Shown one piece after another: positions 16,341 through 25,922 of a stretch of DNA of 64,000 nucleotides. Numbering within the stretch: position 1 is the stretch's first letter; every line of letters begins with the position of its first letter. A program made the translations under genes and the position numbers. The stretch comes from Planctomycetota bacterium (GTDB lineage: Bacteria; Planctomycetota; Planctomycetia; Pirellulales; PNKZ01): NCBI GenBank assembly GCA_018242585.1, contig JAFEBQ010000019.1, forward strand, positions 1 to 64,000. The letters are read 5' to 3'. The notes under the pieces were generated by a model. That model did not search any database. It was not told the origin of the DNA and saw only the letters and a program-made list of their open reading frames with translations.

Positions 16341-18512
16341 TTACGACCGCGCCACGGCCAGCGCTCGCTGGGCCATCCGGCTTTCGGCCAACGACGTGTC
16401 GACCGCCATGCGGATCGTCACGCTCCAGCGGCCGTGCGCGTCGGCCTGGACGTGCCAGTGGGGCAGCACGGCAACCGACTGGTGAACCAGCTCGAAGCCC
16501 CCTTCGCTCTGGCTGACGCTTTCGACCGGCGTGGTCCAGAAACGCGTCGGCTGCGAGACTTGCAAGCCGACGTCGATCCCCAGCCATTCATCGACCAGGT
16601 TCAACGTCGTGACACCCGACAGATCGAGTTGCTTGCCCAGTTGTCCCAGCCGCTGGTGCCGGCCGTCGTGGAAGTAGCGATCGTCGGCGCCCGAGGGCAT
16701 GCTGCTGAAGTTGAACTCGACGCCGAAGTGGCACTGGTGTCCCGGCGGCAAACCTTCGAGCACATAGGCGATCTCGATGGTCGAGCTGCCCGAGTCGAGC
16801 GTGACGCCTTTGTTGATTCGCACCGGCGTGCCGGCCACGTTCCCCTGGCGACTGAGCACGACCTGCAACCGATCGGGGTTGCGGCGGACGCGGGCCTCGT
16901 AGGTGCCGTGGACAAAGTCCCCTAGTTCCTGCGCGCGGCCGGCCACGAACTCGCCCAGCGACAAGTCGTTGGTCCAGAAGTGATCGACCAGGCTCTTGCG
17001 CAGATAGTCGTCGTACTGCAACCGCTGATCCAAGTCGGGCTGCTTGAACACGACCATGTCGTGGATGCTGGCCACGTCGCCGTTCGCTTGCTTGGCGCCC
17101 CCCAGCACCTTGCGGTGATAGGCCTCGGGCCGCCGGGCGATCGTCGCCAGCAGGTTCAAGCAGATCGAGCGCACATCCAGCTCGTACAGCATGCCGCCGT
17201 GGTGCGGCGTCAGCAGCAGCGCGAGCTTGTCGTTGGTCAGGTAAACTTCCTGCCGCGCGTCCAAATTGAAGTCGGCCACCACGGCATCGACAAACGGCTC
17301 GCTCCGCTCGGCGGCGCGATCGAGCAGGTTGTCGGCCGAAATCAAGCAGCGATAGACCGCGTTGCGCAAGTGGGGCAAGTAACAACCGCCAAACGCCCCG
17401 TGCCAATAGCTGCAATTGCACTGGCCGCGGTACAGTTCGGCCCGGGCCATGTCGGTCAATTCGCGGTCGTGACCCGCCTCGACGGCTTGTTGCAGCCGCT
17501 GGCTGATCATCAGCATGCGCGTGTACATTTCGTCGGTTTCAGGGTACTTCACTTTGAAGTTCCGCCAGAAGCCGCCGCGCATAAAGGCCACGGCCTGCGA
17601 GCCGAGCGCATCGTGTTCCAACTCGTGCCGGGCGTGCTCGTACTTGACCAGTTGCTCGGGAGGCAGCACCCACTCGGTCATCTCGCGGTAACTGCTGTCG
17701 GGCAGATAGATCTTGCCGGTCGGCGGCACGCTGTCGATCGATTCGGACAAGGTGGTGACCTTGATCCACGACTGGTTGGCGACCAGCTTGTCGAAGAATT
17801 GACGCAGCCAGCCGCGCTCGTAGACGTGGGCCTTGGTCCCCGGCCAGGTGCCGAACTTCTCGCCGTCGTCGCCAAACACGACCACGCTGCCCGGGTGATC
17901 GTGCGCGATCTGCCCCAGGTAATCGATCGTCTCTTGCGGCGCGGCAAAGGGAATGAGGTATCGCAGCCGCTCGCTGCCGGGGAACACGCCCATCAACTGG
18001 CCGTCGTCCTCGGTCACGTAGTAGCCGTGCAGCTCTTCGGCTTTGAGGCCGGCGCACTTGAAGTGAAAGTCGTCCAGGATCGTGTACTGAATGCCCGCGG
18101 CGGCCAGGTCGCACGTCAGGCTCTGTTCCCAGACGCGCTCGGGAATCCAAATGCCGCGGACCTTGCCCGGGAAGCGCTGTTCGAGCCAGTCGGTGTAGCG
18201 ACGGATTTGCCCGACGCGATCGCGCCGCGGCAGCATGGGCAGGATCGGTTCATAGTACGCGCCGCCGATGATCTCGACGCGCCCTTCGGCCACCAACTCG
18301 GCCAAGCGGTCGAGGTACTCGGGATGGCGCTCGGCCAGCCAATCCATCAGCGAGCCGCTGGTGTGCAGCCCGATGCGCAGGGTCTTGTATTCGCTGAAGA
18401 CCTCGAGAAACGGCAGGTAGCTGTCCTGGTAGGCCTGCTCGATGATCCCTTCAAAGTTGCCAATCGGCTGATGGTTGTGAAAAACGAGAGCCAGGCGCAA
18501 CGGCTGTGACAT
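16341..18512 (-). CDS. GH57 4-alpha-glucanotransferase / alpha-amylase
   Basis: 723 residues. The GH57 catalytic barrel occupies the N-terminal 300: FHNHQPIGN opens it, the nucleophile is E125 in GIWIPERVWE, and the acid/base is D215 or D216 in FGDDGEKFG. Positions and motifs match the Thermococcus-type 4-alpha-glucanotransferase. The C-terminal half contains the beta-rich domains found in that subgroup (ELDVRSICLN, MVVFKQPDLDQRL). The reaction would be transfer or hydrolysis of alpha-1,4-glucan segments in glycogen turnover. No signal peptide is seen, so it is cytosolic. It shares a strand with galT and a second GH57 gene. Confidence 0.9.
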   Translation of the reverse strand: MSQPLRLALVFHNHQPIGNFEGIIEQAYQDSYLPFLEVFSEYKTLRIGLHTSGSLMDWLAERHPEYLDRLAELVAEGRVEIIGGAYYEPILPMLPRRDRVGQIRRYTDWLEQRFPGKVRGIWIPERVWEQSLTCDLAAAGIQYTILDDFHFKCAGLKAEELHGYYVTEDDGQLMGVFPGSERLRYLIPFAAPQETIDYLGQIAHDHPGSVVVFGDDGEKFGTWPGTKAHVYERGWLRQFFDKLVANQSWIKVTTLSESIDSVPPTGKIYLPDSSYREMTEWVLPPEQLVKYEHARHELEHDALGSQAVAFMRGGFWRNFKVKYPETDEMYTRMLMISQRLQQAVEAGHDRELTDMARAELYRGQCNCSYWHGAFGGCYLPHLRNAVYRCLISADNLLDRAAERSEPFVDAVVADFNLDARQEVYLTNDKLALLLTPHHGGMLYELDVRSICLNLLATIARRPEAYHRKVLGGAKQANGDVASIHDMVVFKQPDLDQRLQYDDYLRKSLVDHFWTNDLSLGEFVAGRAQELGDFVHGTYEARVRRNPDRLQVVLSRQGNVAGTPVRINKGVTLDSGSSTIEIAYVLEGLPPGHQCHFGVEFNFSSMPSGADDRYFHDGRHQRLGQLGKQLDLSGVTTLNLVDEWLGIDVGLQVSQPTRFWTTPVESVSQSEGGFELVHQSVAVLPHWHVQADAHGRWSVTIRMAVDTSLAESRMAQRALAVARS

Positions 18513-18743
18513 AGGTGGGGATTTAGCTGCGTGGAGAGTCGGGGAAATGCCAAGCCCAGGGGTTTCATCCCCCGGGTGCCTTCGTAAGCCGCGCCAGATG
18601 TCAGGACGCGACGGTTCAGCCAGATACTAGGCCAAGGGTGCCGATGTTGCCTATCCCGCTTTGACTTACAAATCGGTTGGCAGCATTGCTAGCTGCCGGG
18701 AGCTGCCCGATTCGTGGTCGTCGCGATATTGGATCATCGGAAG

Positions 18744-18865
18744 TGGGTCAGTTTGCATCTATGACGTTGGGTGGCGGGGTCAGAGCGCAGCGATGGCCCC
18801 GTGGTGACGGTTCGGGGCCATCACTTCGTTCTGACCCCGCCACCCCGATTCATCAAACTGACCCA
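18744..18865. repeat. Large nested hairpin element
   Basis: The outer arms tgggtcagtttg (18744-18755) and caaactgaccca (18854-18865) are perfectly inverted. Inside them gggtggcggggtcag (18769-18783) pairs with ctgaccccgccaccc (18831-18845), and within that gatggcccc pairs with ggggccatc. Together they form a cruciform-sized 122-bp element in the 406-base gap between two genes. The remaining gap 18513-18918 shows nothing else recognisable. Confidence 0.85.
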
Positions 18866-18918
18866 AAACCGAGCCGTCGGCAGCCGGCCGGCTCGCCAGC
18901 CCGCACAGCTTACGCAGC

Positions 18919-19974
18919 TTACTTGGCAGTCTTTTTCGGCAGATCTTTTGCGGGTGCCGCAATCGAAACTGGCAAATCGGTGTCGGTTTCTCGCAAGAAG
19001 GCCGCCGCCTCCTCCGGAGGAACCGGATTAATGTAAAAACCGGTCCCCCATTCAAAGCCCGCCGTCTTGGTCAGGCGCGGGATGATCTCGATGTGCCAGT
19101 GGTAATGGCCCAACTCGCCGGTGTCGAACGGCGCGGTATGCACGATGTAGTTATACGCCGGCCGGTCGAGCGCCCCTTCGATCTTGCGCATCACCTGCTT
19201 CATCACTCGGGCCAGCTCCTCGGAGCCGTGATGGGACAGGTTCTCGTAATGGCTGTTGTGCGCCTTGGGCAGCACCCAAACCTCGAACGGAAAGCGACTG
19301 GCAAAGGGACAGAACGCCACAAAGCCCGGCAGGTCGAGGACGATCCGCTTCTCTTGGCTGAGCTCTTGTTGGATCATGTCGCAGAACACGCACCGTCCGC
19401 GGAACCGGAAGAACTCGGCCGAGCCGGTCATCTCTTCGGCCACGCTGATCGGCACGATGGGGGTAACGATCAGTTGGCTGTGCGAATGTTCCAGCGACGC
19501 GCCCGCTTGCTCGCCGGCGTTCTTGAAGATCATGCCATAGACCAAGCGCGGGTCGCGCTTCAAGTCGAGCAGCCGATCCCGATAAGCGCGGAACACCTCG
19601 GCCAGGTGATCGTCCGGCAGGTCCGAGATGCTCAGCAGGTGATTCGGCGACTCGACGATCACTTCGTGGGCGCCGACGCCGCGCATCATGTCGTAAATGC
19701 CGTCGCCGCGCTTTTGCAGATCCCCTTCGATTTCCAAGGCGGGGAACTTGTTGGGCACCACGCGGACGCGCCAGCCGGGTTTGTTGGCCGGCGCGCCGTT
19801 GTTCCGGTACGAGAGGACTTCGCCCGGCGTCTGGTCCTCGCTCCCCTCGCAGAACGGACAGAAGCTGTTCGCGCGCAGCGCGGGCGTGCTGTTGAAATCG
19901 TGCGGTCGCCGCGCTCGGCTTTTGGCCACGATTACCCAGCGACCGACAATCGGATCTTTACGCAGGTCAGGCAT
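18919..19974 (-). CDS. galT: Galactose-1-phosphate uridylyltransferase
   Basis: 351 residues. GalT exchanges UMP between UDP-glucose and galactose-1-phosphate. The zinc-site pair CPFC (39-42) and a second CVFCDM are visible. The catalytic region is [10 protein letters not shown], with H163-S-H165-S-Q167 in place of the usual HPHGQ; the nucleophile is the second His. A C-terminal [12 protein letters not shown] supplies further active-site His residues. The ATG at 19974 was chosen because the 17 upstream codons fall in a short-motif repeat (cgagaaacg). Neighbouring GH57 genes suggest a shared role in nucleotide-sugar and polyglucan metabolism. Some relatives act as ADP-glucose phosphorylases, so substrate is not certain. 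Confidence 0.87.
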   Translation of the reverse strand: MPDLRKDPIVGRWVIVAKSRARRPHDFNSTPALRANSFCPFCEGSEDQTPGEVLSYRNNGAPANKPGWRVRVVPNKFPALEIEGDLQKRGDGIYDMMRGVGAHEVIVESPNHLLSISDLPDDHLAEVFRAYRDRLLDLKRDPRLVYGMIFKNAGEQAGASLEHSHSQLIVTPIVPISVAEEMTGSAEFFRFRGRCVFCDMIQQELSQEKRIVLDLPGFVAFCPFASRFPFEVWVLPKAHNSHYENLSHHGSEELARVMKQVMRKIEGALDRPAYNYIVHTAPFDTGELGHYHWHIEIIPRLTKTAGFEWGTGFYINPVPPEEAAAFLRETDTDLPVSIAAPAKDLPKKTAK

Positions 19975-19978
19975 AGGG

Positions 19979-20085
19979 GAAACGAGAAACGATGAAGTGG
20001 AAACGAGAAACGGAGGACTTGGCAAATCTAGCCGCAGCCATTTTGCCTCGCCGTTTATCGTTCATCGTTTCTCGTTGATCGTTTC
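19979..20085. repeat. Short-motif 'gaaacgagaaacg' inverted repeat
   Basis: The left half has gaaacgagaaacgatgaag and gaaacgagaaacgg. The right half has cgttcatcgtttctcgttg and atcgtttctcc, the approximate inverse. It occupies nearly the whole space between galT and the next GH57 gene and touches the galT start region. It belongs to a group of stuttering repeats next to start codons (see 37995, 46499, 47424, 49535). Confidence 0.75.
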
Positions 20086-20092
20086 TCCTTGT

Positions 20093-22291
20093 TCACGCTT
20101 GCCACATCATTAATTCAAACTCCGGCGAGGGAACCACTGTCTCGATGGCTCCTTCGGCCGGGACGCGCTCGACCGACGATTCTTTCTGCTCTAGGTCCAA
20201 ACGCAGGTGAATCGGTTCGTCGGTCGTCGCCCGCAGCGCCCGCAAGGGAACGCTGATTTCCAAGATTTGATCACAGGCCGCCCGGGCCCCGCCGTCACCG
20301 GCGGCCGTTCCCTTGCGGAACAGTCGCATTCGCGGTTCCGGCTGGCAGGGCTGTTCGACAACGATTTCAATCGACTCGGGGCGAACAAAGCTGATCCGCA
20401 GGGCGTCGACCTCGGCCAATCGTTCGCGCGCCGGCCCGTTGCGCGTGTCGATCCGCAGGAACAGGTGAGTTTCGTCGAACCCGAACCAGATGCCCGCCAC
20501 ACGCCCTTCTTGCACCATGCTCATCGACCCCCGCGAACCGCCGGCGATGAACTGACCGGCGTTGATCCACTCGAAGTAGGTCCGCCGTCCGTCGAGCTTC
20601 ACGTTCAGCAGACTCGTCGGCTGGGTATAGGGCTGGGCGTGCTGGTGCGACTGGCTGATCGGGCGCATCAACTCGGGCGGACATTCCTGGCCGATCAATT
20701 GGTAGACGTTTTGCAGGTGCTTGCGGAACAGCCGGTCGAACACGGCGTCTTGCGCGCTCGAATGACTGTCGCCGAACCACCAGAACCAATCGCTCCCCTC
20801 GGCGATGTACAGCTCGCGCCATGCCTTCTCAAGCTGCTCGGGCGGAGCCGACTTCTTGCGCTGGGCGGTGGTCAGCGCCTGGCGCGTCTCGGACACATAG
20901 TCCCAGGCCTGGTTGCACTCGGGATGCCCGATCCAGATGCCGAAATTGTGCGAAATCCAGCTACCGGCGAACAAGTTGCCAATGCGATCGGTGGCCGGGT
21001 GTTTGCGGACGTAATCCCCCACGCGGGTCGACTTGATGCGCGGGTGCGACGCCACGCGCTGGTACAAGCTGCGCAGGAATTCGCGCCCGCCGTCCGAGTA
21101 ATACTCCCAGCAGTTTTCGCCGTCGAGAATGATGCTGACCAGCGACGGCCGCTGGCCGGCGTTGGCGGTGGTGGCGCGGCCGATCGCCTCGAGCTTGCCG
21201 ATAAAGTCATCCACGGCGTGCTGCGGCTGGTAGCGCTGGTAGTGGAAGCCAATTTGGTCGCTCATGGCGTGATCACGAAAGACCATTTGCACGTCGTGAC
21301 CGCGCTCCTCGGCGCGCCACGGACGGTACAACATTTCGGGATGGCGCAGGAAGCCCTGGCCATCGCGCGAGACCCAGCCGTCGGTCGAGCAACTGAGAAT
21401 CTCTTCGTCAGTCGCGATCCATTCGATGCCCGCCGAGGCCACGGCCGGGATCATCGCCTGACAGACTGAGCCTTCGCTGGGCCACATGCCGCGCGGCTTG
21501 ATGCCGAACAACTCCTCGTGGAACTTGACGGCCTCTTGCAGGTGGAACTCCAGATCGGCCGGATAGCCGTCCAGGTGCTTGGGCAACTGGACGTGGGGCA
21601 TCGCCTGTCGCGCCAAACGCTTATCCAGCAACAATGGCGAGATCGGGTGATAGAACGGCGTGGTTGTCAGCTCGACCTGTCCGCGCTCGGCCAGCTCGCG
21701 ATGCAGCGGGATGACCTGGGCCATCAGCTCCATCTGCTTCTTCAAGAGCCATTGCTTGTCGGCTTCGGTGTAGTGCTTGCCGCGGGCGCGAAACTCGGCC
21801 AGATCGGGGTCGATTTCAAACGCAATCGGGTGAATCCAGGTCAGGTTCGACCAGCATTGCAGGTCCAGCACGTCGCGCTTGGTGAACCGCTTGGCCGCCC
21901 GGTGGGCCGGATCGACGCCAATACCGCGCATCTGGTACAGCTCGTTGTACCGCGGGTAGGGGCGGATCATGTGGTCCGGGTGGACCATGAAGAAGTTATC
22001 GAGCAGGAAGTGCAGATCGTTCTCGGCCAGCCCGTCGGCCGGCAGCCGGCTGACCCGTAGGTGTTCGTCTTCGTGCCCGTGCTTCAGATAGCCGAGCAAC
22101 TGGACCAGCAAGCTGGGAACCAGGTTGATCGTGGCGTGAAACTCGGGGACTTCCTTCAACTGCATGGCCATGCCCCAGTAGTCCTTGGTGGCGTGCAGGC
22201 GCACCCAGGGCATGGGGTTTTCGTGGCCAATGTCGTCGGGGTAATAGGGCTGGTGTTGATGCCAAACCAGCGCCAGCGAGACGTCGTGCAT
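20093..22291 (-). CDS. GH57 family glycoside hydrolase, long form
   Basis: 732 residues of a second, distinct GH57 type. WHQHQPYY opens the barrel, the nucleophile is E273 in GMWPSEGSV, and the acid/base is D390 in SIILDGENCWEYY. This arrangement is that of the amylopullulanase/alpha-amylase branch. The C-terminal 250 residues form a beta-rich domain, with FEWINAGQF and FRIDTRNG-like segments. No signal peptide is seen. Paired with the glucanotransferase-type GH57 it could complete intracellular glycogen remodelling. The start at 22291 directly precedes the family motif and is secure. Confidence 0.9.
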   Translation of the reverse strand: MHDVSLALVWHQHQPYYPDDIGHENPMPWVRLHATKDYWGMAMQLKEVPEFHATINLVPSLLVQLLGYLKHGHEDEHLRVSRLPADGLAENDLHFLLDNFFMVHPDHMIRPYPRYNELYQMRGIGVDPAHRAAKRFTKRDVLDLQCWSNLTWIHPIAFEIDPDLAEFRARGKHYTEADKQWLLKKQMELMAQVIPLHRELAERGQVELTTTPFYHPISPLLLDKRLARQAMPHVQLPKHLDGYPADLEFHLQEAVKFHEELFGIKPRGMWPSEGSVCQAMIPAVASAGIEWIATDEEILSCSTDGWVSRDGQGFLRHPEMLYRPWRAEERGHDVQMVFRDHAMSDQIGFHYQRYQPQHAVDDFIGKLEAIGRATTANAGQRPSLVSIILDGENCWEYYSDGGREFLRSLYQRVASHPRIKSTRVGDYVRKHPATDRIGNLFAGSWISHNFGIWIGHPECNQAWDYVSETRQALTTAQRKKSAPPEQLEKAWRELYIAEGSDWFWWFGDSHSSAQDAVFDRLFRKHLQNVYQLIGQECPPELMRPISQSHQHAQPYTQPTSLLNVKLDGRRTYFEWINAGQFIAGGSRGSMSMVQEGRVAGIWFGFDETHLFLRIDTRNGPARERLAEVDALRISFVRPESIEIVVEQPCQPEPRMRLFRKGTAAGDGGARAACDQILEISVPLRALRATTDEPIHLRLDLEQKESSVERVPAEGAIETVVPSPEFELMMWQA

Positions 22292-22684
22292 AGGCGATAA
22301 CGCTCCCTCGGTGTGGGGCGACGGCGCGAATAGTTAAGATAAGGAAGAAGAAAAGTTCAACGCGCTGGCGTGCGTTGCGGGCGCCGATAGGGCAGATTAT
22401 GGCCTAATCGATGGGGATAGGGAACCCATAAAGCGCCCCGCGCGCTAACTCGTTGTGCGCAACGGCACTGGGCACGTTGTGAGCAGCGTGCTGGTTTTCG
22501 TCACGCATGAATGAAATCACGAACCGGGGCGAGAGAGCGCATCCATCACGCGCGACGCTGCACAAACCCTTCTCCCCCGGGGAGAAGGTGGCCGAAGGCC
22601 GGATGAGGGTCCCGCGTCAATCTCGTTTGGCCCCGCGCAAAGAAAGCCGCCAAGCAAATCAAACTAGCTTTGTGAATACGCCCC
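22292..22684. other. Intergenic region with half repeat
   Basis: About 390 bases separate divergent genes. The stretch 22568-22614 is a half copy of the dispersed repeat (cttctcccccggggagaagg followed by ccgaaggccggatgagggt). Nothing else recognisable is present; promoters for both flanking genes must lie here. Confidence 0.6.
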
Positions 22685-23512
22685 ATGCCAAGCTTCCCGC
22701 CGCGGATTCATGTCCTTTTGGCCAGCGACGCTGACGTCGGACTGGTCATTCGGCGCGGACCGTCGAAATGTGTCGCGACCATCGGTTGGAATCGCACGAC
22801 CGATGAGTTTCAGCTTGGTCAGTGGCTGAAGGGAAAGATCTTCGAGCGTCGATGCGATCTGTCTGCCGACGGAAAGTACCTGCTTTATTTCGCCATGAAC
22901 GGCAAGTGGCACAGCGAATCGCGCGGCTCTTGGAGCGCCATCTCACGCGCGCCGTATCTCAAGGCCATCGCCATGTTCCCCAAGGGTGATTGCTGGCAAG
23001 GCGGCGGGCTGTGGATAGCGCCGAGAACCTATTGGCTGAATGGACAGGGATACACCACGCTCCATGATTCCCCTGAAGTGCTGCGTGACGCGAACTATTT
23101 TCCTGCCGGCAGATACGGGGCGGAATGTTTGGGCGTTTACTATCCTCGGTTGCTCCGTGACGGCTGGACGCAGACCGAGGAGATTCGCCTTCGTGACGGG
23201 GGCGACCAAATCCACCGCTTCGAGAAGAAGTTGCCACACGGCTGGATGCTGCGGAAGCTGGCTCACGCTCAGCATCACCGCGCACCGGGCAGGGGCTGCT
23301 ACTGGGACGAGCACGAGGTGGTGAATGCGGCAACGAATGCCGTACTACCATGTCCGCGGTGGGAATGGGCGGAACGGGACAAAGAGCGAGTCGTCTGGGC
23401 CGCTGACGGAAGACTGTTCGCTGCGACAGTCACCCAAGCGGGGCTAGGCATACAACGCGAACTTGCCGATTTCCGCGACCTGACGTTCACGCCGATCAAA
23501 GCGCCGTATTGA
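22685..23512 (+). CDS. Conserved protein of unknown function
   Basis: 275 residues without signal peptide or membrane segments. Distinctive stretches are PPRIHVLLASDADVGLVIRR, a WNRTTDEFQLGQWLKGKIFE region, the LSADGKYLLYFAMNGKW motif and ISRAPYLKAIAMFPKGDCW. The LSADGKYLLYF segment resembles a beta-propeller blade, so a WD-like fold of few blades is possible. I have the impression of a recurrent family in many bacteria, but know no function. It stands alone between a repeat and a convergent hydrolase gene. Confidence 0.7.
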   Translation: MPSFPPRIHVLLASDADVGLVIRRGPSKCVATIGWNRTTDEFQLGQWLKGKIFERRCDLSADGKYLLYFAMNGKWHSESRGSWSAISRAPYLKAIAMFPKGDCWQGGGLWIAPRTYWLNGQGYTTLHDSPEVLRDANYFPAGRYGAECLGVYYPRLLRDGWTQTEEIRLRDGGDQIHRFEKKLPHGWMLRKLAHAQHHRAPGRGCYWDEHEVVNAATNAVLPCPRWEWAERDKERVVWAADGRLFAATVTQAGLGIQRELADFRDLTFTPIKAPY

Positions 23513-23549
23513 GCGCTATTGGACATCCATCGCGCGCGAGATTGCTTGA

Positions 23550-23573
23550 GCTCTTCTCCCCCGGGGAGAAGGG
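23550..23573. repeat. Palindrome abutting a stop codon
   Basis: cttctcccccggggagaag is an imperfect palindrome ending directly against the stop codon of the alpha/beta hydrolase gene. It is a fragment of the dispersed 'gagaagg' repeat and could act as a hairpin at the 3' ends of both convergent genes. Confidence 0.6.
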
Positions 23574-24365
23574 TTAAGACGTCATGAACGCGCGAATCTT
23601 TGCGTTCACCGCGGCTGGGGCTTCCAGGGGCGCCATGTGCCCGGCTCCCGGCACGACGAACAGTTCGGCCCCCGGAATGGCCGCGGCCATGCCGGTCATT
23701 TCCTCGACCGTCGAGATCTGATCTTCTTGCCCCACGATCAACAGCGTCGGCTTATTGATCGTTGCCAGCAGCGGGCGCGCGTCCTCGCGCTCGGCCATGC
23801 CCCGCTGCGACGCGGCAATCCCCTCGGGCTGATTCGCCAGCATCGTTTCGCGCGTCTGGTCGATCACGGCCGGTTGGTCGCGCGCGGTTCGCTCGGCGAA
23901 TAACTTGGGCAACATCAACATCGCCGCCACGCGCGAACCTTCGCGCAGCACCTGATCGGCCATCTTGTGACGCCCCGCGGCCCCCTCGGGCGTGTCGGCG
24001 ACGGCGCGAGTGTCGCAGAGGATCAGCCGCTCGACGCGCCATCGTCGTTGCCTGAGTAATTGCCAGGCGACATAGCCACCCATCGACAATGCACAGACAG
24101 CGGCATTGCCGATTCCCAAGGCGAACAGCAGCGCCGAGCAATCGGCGGCGTGCTGGGCCATCGTGACCGTGCCCGGCGTGACGCTGCTGCGGCCAAAGCC
24201 GCGCAGGTCGGGTGCGATGACGCGAAACTTGTCGGCCAAGGCGTCGAGCTGCCCGCGCCACATCGTGTGATCCAACGGGAAGCCGTGCAGGAACAGCATC
24301 GGCGGTCCCTGGCCGGCGTCGTAGTAGGCGAGCGTGGCGTCGTTGAGGGTGACAATTTTAAGCAT
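23574..24365 (-). CDS. Alpha/beta-fold hydrolase
   Basis: 263 residues. The oxyanion-region LFLHGFPLDHTMW, nucleophile S94 in CALSMGGY, acid Asp in LIVGQEDQIS and His in GAGHMAPLE form a complete catalytic set. The sequence resembles 3-oxoadipate enol-lactonase-like and related esterases, but no substrate can be named from neighbours. The nucleophile elbow has Ala in place of the first Gly of GxSxG. The ATG at 24365 was chosen; upstream codons encode part of the 'aaccgcaaag' repeat. Confidence 0.88.
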   Translation of the reverse strand: MLKIVTLNDATLAYYDAGQGPPMLFLHGFPLDHTMWRGQLDALADKFRVIAPDLRGFGRSSVTPGTVTMAQHAADCSALLFALGIGNAAVCALSMGGYVAWQLLRQRRWRVERLILCDTRAVADTPEGAAGRHKMADQVLREGSRVAAMLMLPKLFAERTARDQPAVIDQTRETMLANQPEGIAASQRGMAEREDARPLLATINKPTLLIVGQEDQISTVEEMTGMAAAIPGAELFVVPGAGHMAPLEAPAAVNAKIRAFMTS

Positions 24366-24388
24366 GGATAGCTCCGTCGCACTCAAAA

Positions 24389-24562
24389 GATTTGAACCGC
24401 AAAGACGCAAAGGGCGCAAAGCAGACTATTTGAATCGCAGAGAGCGCAGAGGATCGCGGAGCGGTATAGAGCGAACTTGGATTCCCTGCGATGCTCCGCG
24501 CTCTCTGCGTTTAATTTCCCTGGTATTTCCTTTGCGCCCTTTGCGTCTTTGCGGTGAAAAAA
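24389..24562. repeat. 'aaccgcaaagacgcaaag' MITE-like element, copy B
   Basis: The outer arms aaccgcaaagacgcaaaggg and ccctttgcgtctttgcggt are inverted. An inner pair, cgcagagagcgcagaggatc and ctccgcgctctctgcg, forms a second nested hairpin. It fills the gap between two same-strand genes. Confidence 0.85.
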
Positions 24563-24587
24563 TGCGCTAGGATGAAACCTCAAGGCG

Positions 24588-25922
24588 TCAGTTCGCTTCG
24601 ATCACTCGCACGCGGATGCTGCCCCGGTTGTCGGCGCGCTCGGACGGGGCGTCGTTCAGCTTCAGGTACAATGTTCCCGTCACTGTCGGGCTGAGCGTTC
24701 CATGCGACCCGAGCGGCAGGGGCGCGCTGAACGGGCTGGCGCGCTCGGCGGCTGGCTCGTCCGGACGAACTACCGCCAGCAACTTGCCGAGCAGCTGTCC
24801 GGCATGATAGCGAATCGACACGCCATTCGCCTCGCTGGTCCACGGCGTGGCGCCGCCGACAATCGTGAACTGCCCCGCCGCTTCCAGCCGGTAGCGCTGC
24901 CCCGATTGCAGCGTGATTCGCGCGCTTTGCCAGCCCCGGTCGCTCGTCATCTCGACGGTCTTCCCCTCGCGCGGCAATGGCGCGCCCGGTGCGAATTGAA
25001 TGGCCGCGCGCTCGATGTCGTAGCCGTGTTCGATTTGCGAGGTGAACTCGGCCCAGTCGTCGTGCAACTCGGACCAGCCGCTTTTCAGCTCGGCGCGGAA
25101 CAGCCCATCGACGTCTTTGGCTTCGAGCCGAGGGAACAACGAATGAAGCGTGGCCCGATAGCGCGGCATCCCCTCCAGCAGCGCGCAAAACGCCCACGAC
25201 CAGGCGTACCGGTCGTTGTCCCACGGCGCGCGGATGTCGTAGTTCATCACTTGTTCCAAAGTCGGGCGGCGACCGGCCGCGGTCTCGTCGCGCACTTGCT
25301 TGATCCGACCAAGCTGCGGCGTCTCGTCACGCGAACGGGGCATGATACCCAGCACCAGCCGGCCATTTTCCCAACGGTGCGTAGCCAGCAGCTCGGCCAT
25401 CCCTTCGGCCAGCCACGGCGGGCCGCAACTCTTGAGCCGCGAGAGCATGAAGGCGTGCGTCCCCTCGTGCAGCAGCAGGTGTCGCCGATAGTACTCCGAC
25501 GGTTGTTCGTCGAGCCAAACGGTCGTCCCCCAGGCATACCCGTGGCGAAAGACGACCGATTCGGGGGGCAACACGCCGGCGCGGCGAAAGCGCGCCCGAT
25601 CGCTCATCAGGAACGCCCGCATGTGCCAGTCGGCCTCGGGCTGGGCCGGAACCTGAAAGTAAGCGCACCAGGCGTCGTAGGCCCGATCGATCAGGGCGTG
25701 CAGCTCGTCGAGTTCGCCACTCGGCGGCAGATCGGTATAGAGCGTGAGCCGGCCCTTCACCACGCGGCGGATGCCGGCGGCGGACACTTGGTTTTCGTCG
25801 ATGGGGCCGATCAGCCGGGCGCTAGTGGCCGCCGGCGGCGAGGCCCGCAGGTCGGCCGTGGCAAAGCCCATGACAAGCGTAACGAGCAGCAACCAGCCGT
25901 AGGTCAGGCCTTGGCCTGACAT
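24588..25922 (-). CDS. Secreted HEXXH metallopeptidase
   Basis: 444 residues. A signal peptide (GWLLLVTLVMGFATADLRA) is followed by a gluzincin-type domain: H152-E153-G-T-H156 binds zinc with E153 as base, and E173 in WLAEGMAELLA is the likely third ligand. The C-terminal third is beta-rich and resembles a carbohydrate-binding or NPCBM-like module. The preferred start codon and the first eight residues (MSGQGLTY) lie within a perfect 23-bp inverted-repeat element, so the repeat appears to have supplied the translation start. An upstream in-frame ATG at 26030 gives a longer but unconvincing N-terminus. Substrate unknown. Confidence 0.78.
   Translation of the reverse strand: MSGQGLTYGWLLLVTLVMGFATADLRASPPAATSARLIGPIDENQVSAAGIRRVVKGRLTLYTDLPPSGELDELHALIDRAYDAWCAYFQVPAQPEADWHMRAFLMSDRARFRRAGVLPPESVVFRHGYAWGTTVWLDEQPSEYYRRHLLLHEGTHAFMLSRLKSCGPPWLAEGMAELLATHRWENGRLVLGIMPRSRDETPQLGRIKQVRDETAAGRRPTLEQVMNYDIRAPWDNDRYAWSWAFCALLEGMPRYRATLHSLFPRLEAKDVDGLFRAELKSGWSELHDDWAEFTSQIEHGYDIERAAIQFAPGAPLPREGKTVEMTSDRGWQSARITLQSGQRYRLEAAGQFTIVGGATPWTSEANGVSIRYHAGQLLGKLLAVVRPDEPAAERASPFSAPLPLGSHGTLSPTVTGTLYLKLNDAPSERADNRGSIRVRVIEAN

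Noticed and set aside
18555-18580. Second rho-independent terminator upstream of the first GH57 gene
   Set aside because: It resembles the hairpin after the PII gene but has no T-run and lies before a start codon, not after a stop; more likely a repeat copy.
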